Of a DNA stretch of 14,047 nt, positions 13,084-14,047 are shown piece by piece. The DNA lies in NCBI GenBank assembly GCA_011371515.1, contig DRQE01000042.1:1-14047 (forward strand), read 5' to 3'. The stretch comes from Deltaproteobacteria bacterium (GTDB lineage: Bacteria; Desulfobacterota; GWC2-55-46; DRQE01). Position 1 is the stretch's first letter, and each line of letters opens with the position of its first letter. Below the pieces are notes generated by a model that searched no databases, had not been told where the DNA came from, and was given only the letters and a program-made list of their open reading frames with translations. Position numbers and translations under genes: made by a program.

Positions 13084-14047
13084 ATGGTTCCGGGTATTAA
13101 AGACATACTGATGATACTGCCAGAGATAGTGGTTGCCGTGGCAGCCTGTGTGCTTCTTATGGTGGAGTTTCTCTGCCGCAAGAACGACAGGGCAATAATA
13201 GGTGTTTTTGCATTACTCACGGCAGCTACAGCAGCATGTATATCCATCTATCTTATGACGACAGATTACATGGGTGGGGTTGCCTTTGCAGGCATGTTCA
13301 TACTCGATGGCTACTCCACCATGTTCAAGCTAATATTCTACCTTGCCACCATACTCTCCATAGTGCTCTCATTCTACTACACAAGGGAAGAGGGCATAAG
13401 GGGTGGTGAGTACTACACGCTCATGCTCTTCTCCCTGTGCGGAATGATGGTGATGGCTTCTGGAAGAGACCTTCTTACCATATACATAGGGCTTGAGTTG
13501 ATGAGTCTGCCTGTGTATGTGCTCACAGGGTTTCTTGAGAAGGACAAAAGGTCTGTAGAGGGTGCAATGAAGTATGTCATCCTTGGCGGGTTCTCCTCGG
13601 GCATACTTCTTTACGGCATATCGATTGTATACGGTATAACAGGCTCAACAGAGCTTACTGCCATAGCAAAGGCATTTGGTGAGGCAGACGGGCTCACCCC
13701 CGTGCTTGGACTTGCCATAGTGGGGCTTATATGCGGATTTGGCTTCAAGGTGGCAGCAGTGCCATTCCATGCATGGACACCTGATGTATACGAAGGTGCA
13801 CCAACACCTGTTACTGCCTTCATGTCCGTGGGACCAAAGGCTGCAGCCTTTGCCGTATTCTTAAGAGTATTTACAGAGGGCCTTGTGCCCGTATACGAGC
13901 ACTGGCAGTTTGTTGTGGCGGTGGTGGCGGTGGCAACCATGTTCTACGGCAATATAGTTGCCATAGTGCAGACCAACATAAAGAGGATGCTTGCCTACTC
14001 AAGTATAGGCCATGCAGGCTATGCTCTGCTGGGACTTCTGCCCGCAA
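13084..14047 (+). CDS. nuoN: NADH-quinone oxidoreductase subunit N, N-terminal part
   Basis: The frame runs off the right edge after 321 codons; complete homologues have about 470-490 residues, so roughly the last third is missing. It is the antiporter-like subunit nearest NuoK. Seen: E138 in YIGLELMSLPVYVL, K222 in GFGFKVAAVPFHAWTPDVYEG, and K252 in MSVGPKAAAFAVF, equivalents of the proton-path Glu/Lys/Lys residues. KRMLAYSSIGHAGY (300-313) is also a family signature. The start is ATG 13084; GGAGGG at 13066-13071 lies 12 nt upstream, rather far, and no upstream in-frame start exists. It follows nuoM after 30 nt, one of the longest gaps in the operon. Confidence 0.97.
   Translation, partial: MVPGIKDILMILPEIVVAVAACVLLMVEFLCRKNDRAIIGVFALLTAATAACISIYLMTTDYMGGVAFAGMFILDGYSTMFKLIFYLATILSIVLSFYYTREEGIRGGEYYTLMLFSLCGMMVMASGRDLLTIYIGLELMSLPVYVLTGFLEKDKRSVEGAMKYVILGGFSSGILLYGISIVYGITGSTELTAIAKAFGEADGLTPVLGLAIVGLICGFGFKVAAVPFHAWTPDVYEGAPTPVTAFMSVGPKAAAFAVFLRVFTEGLVPVYEHWQFVVAVVAVATMFYGNIVAIVQTNIKRMLAYSSIGHAGYALLGLLPA

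Overview
The window is the complex I (NADH:quinone oxidoreductase, nuo) locus of a bacterium, read entirely on the + strand, with three unrelated genes at its left end. Coding is dense. Ile is very often ATA and Arg very often AGG or AGA although base composition is near balanced, a habit common in thermophilic and deep-branching bacteria. Together with a 14-subunit-type nuo order, separate nuoC and nuoD, and a cofactor-rich NuoG, this suggests a Nitrospirota/Desulfobacterota-like anaerobe. That placement is inference: there is no rRNA or other marker in the window.

Left region (1-1708): the C-terminal end of a long-chain acyl-CoA synthetase (start outside the window); a very small monocistronic unit with its own promoter-like sequence, a 31-residue lysine-rich ORF and a clear intrinsic terminator; then a nitrilase-superfamily carbon-nitrogen hydrolase with an intact Glu-Lys-Cys triad.

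Control region (1709-1820): a perfect 17-bp palindrome of the type bound by GntR-family regulators lies just upstream of a TTGACA-N17-TATCTT promoter, followed by the leader of nuoA. This is the probable main control point of the operon.

nuo operon (1821 to beyond the right edge): nuoA-B-C-D-E-F-G, then a gene for a stand-alone cyclic-nucleotide-binding-domain protein, then nuoH-I-J-K-M-N. Junctions are nearly all overlaps or gaps of a few bases, so a single translationally coupled transcript is expected. NuoE/F/G form the NADH-oxidising module (FMN in F, Fe-S clusters in E, F and G), NuoB/C/D/I form the quinone-reducing connection (clusters N6a/N6b in I, N2 in B), and NuoA/H/J/K/M/N form the membrane proton-pumping arm.

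Points that differ from the textbook operon: (1) nuoL, normally between nuoK and nuoM, is absent, with only 3 nt between nuoK and nuoM; (2) a cNMP-domain gene is inserted exactly between the soluble-arm genes A-G and nuoH; (3) NuoG keeps all four cysteines for a second ferredoxin-type [4Fe-4S] cluster that canonical NuoG has lost, plus the N7 ligands; (4) the C-terminus of NuoD is GECDK instead of the near-invariant GEVDR. There is no gene-free stretch longer than 300 bases, and I see no tRNA, rRNA, CRISPR array, insertion sequence or att site. I do not see a wholly new system here; the strongest candidates for novelty are the embedded cNMP sensor, the extra NuoG cluster and the lysine-rich mini-gene.
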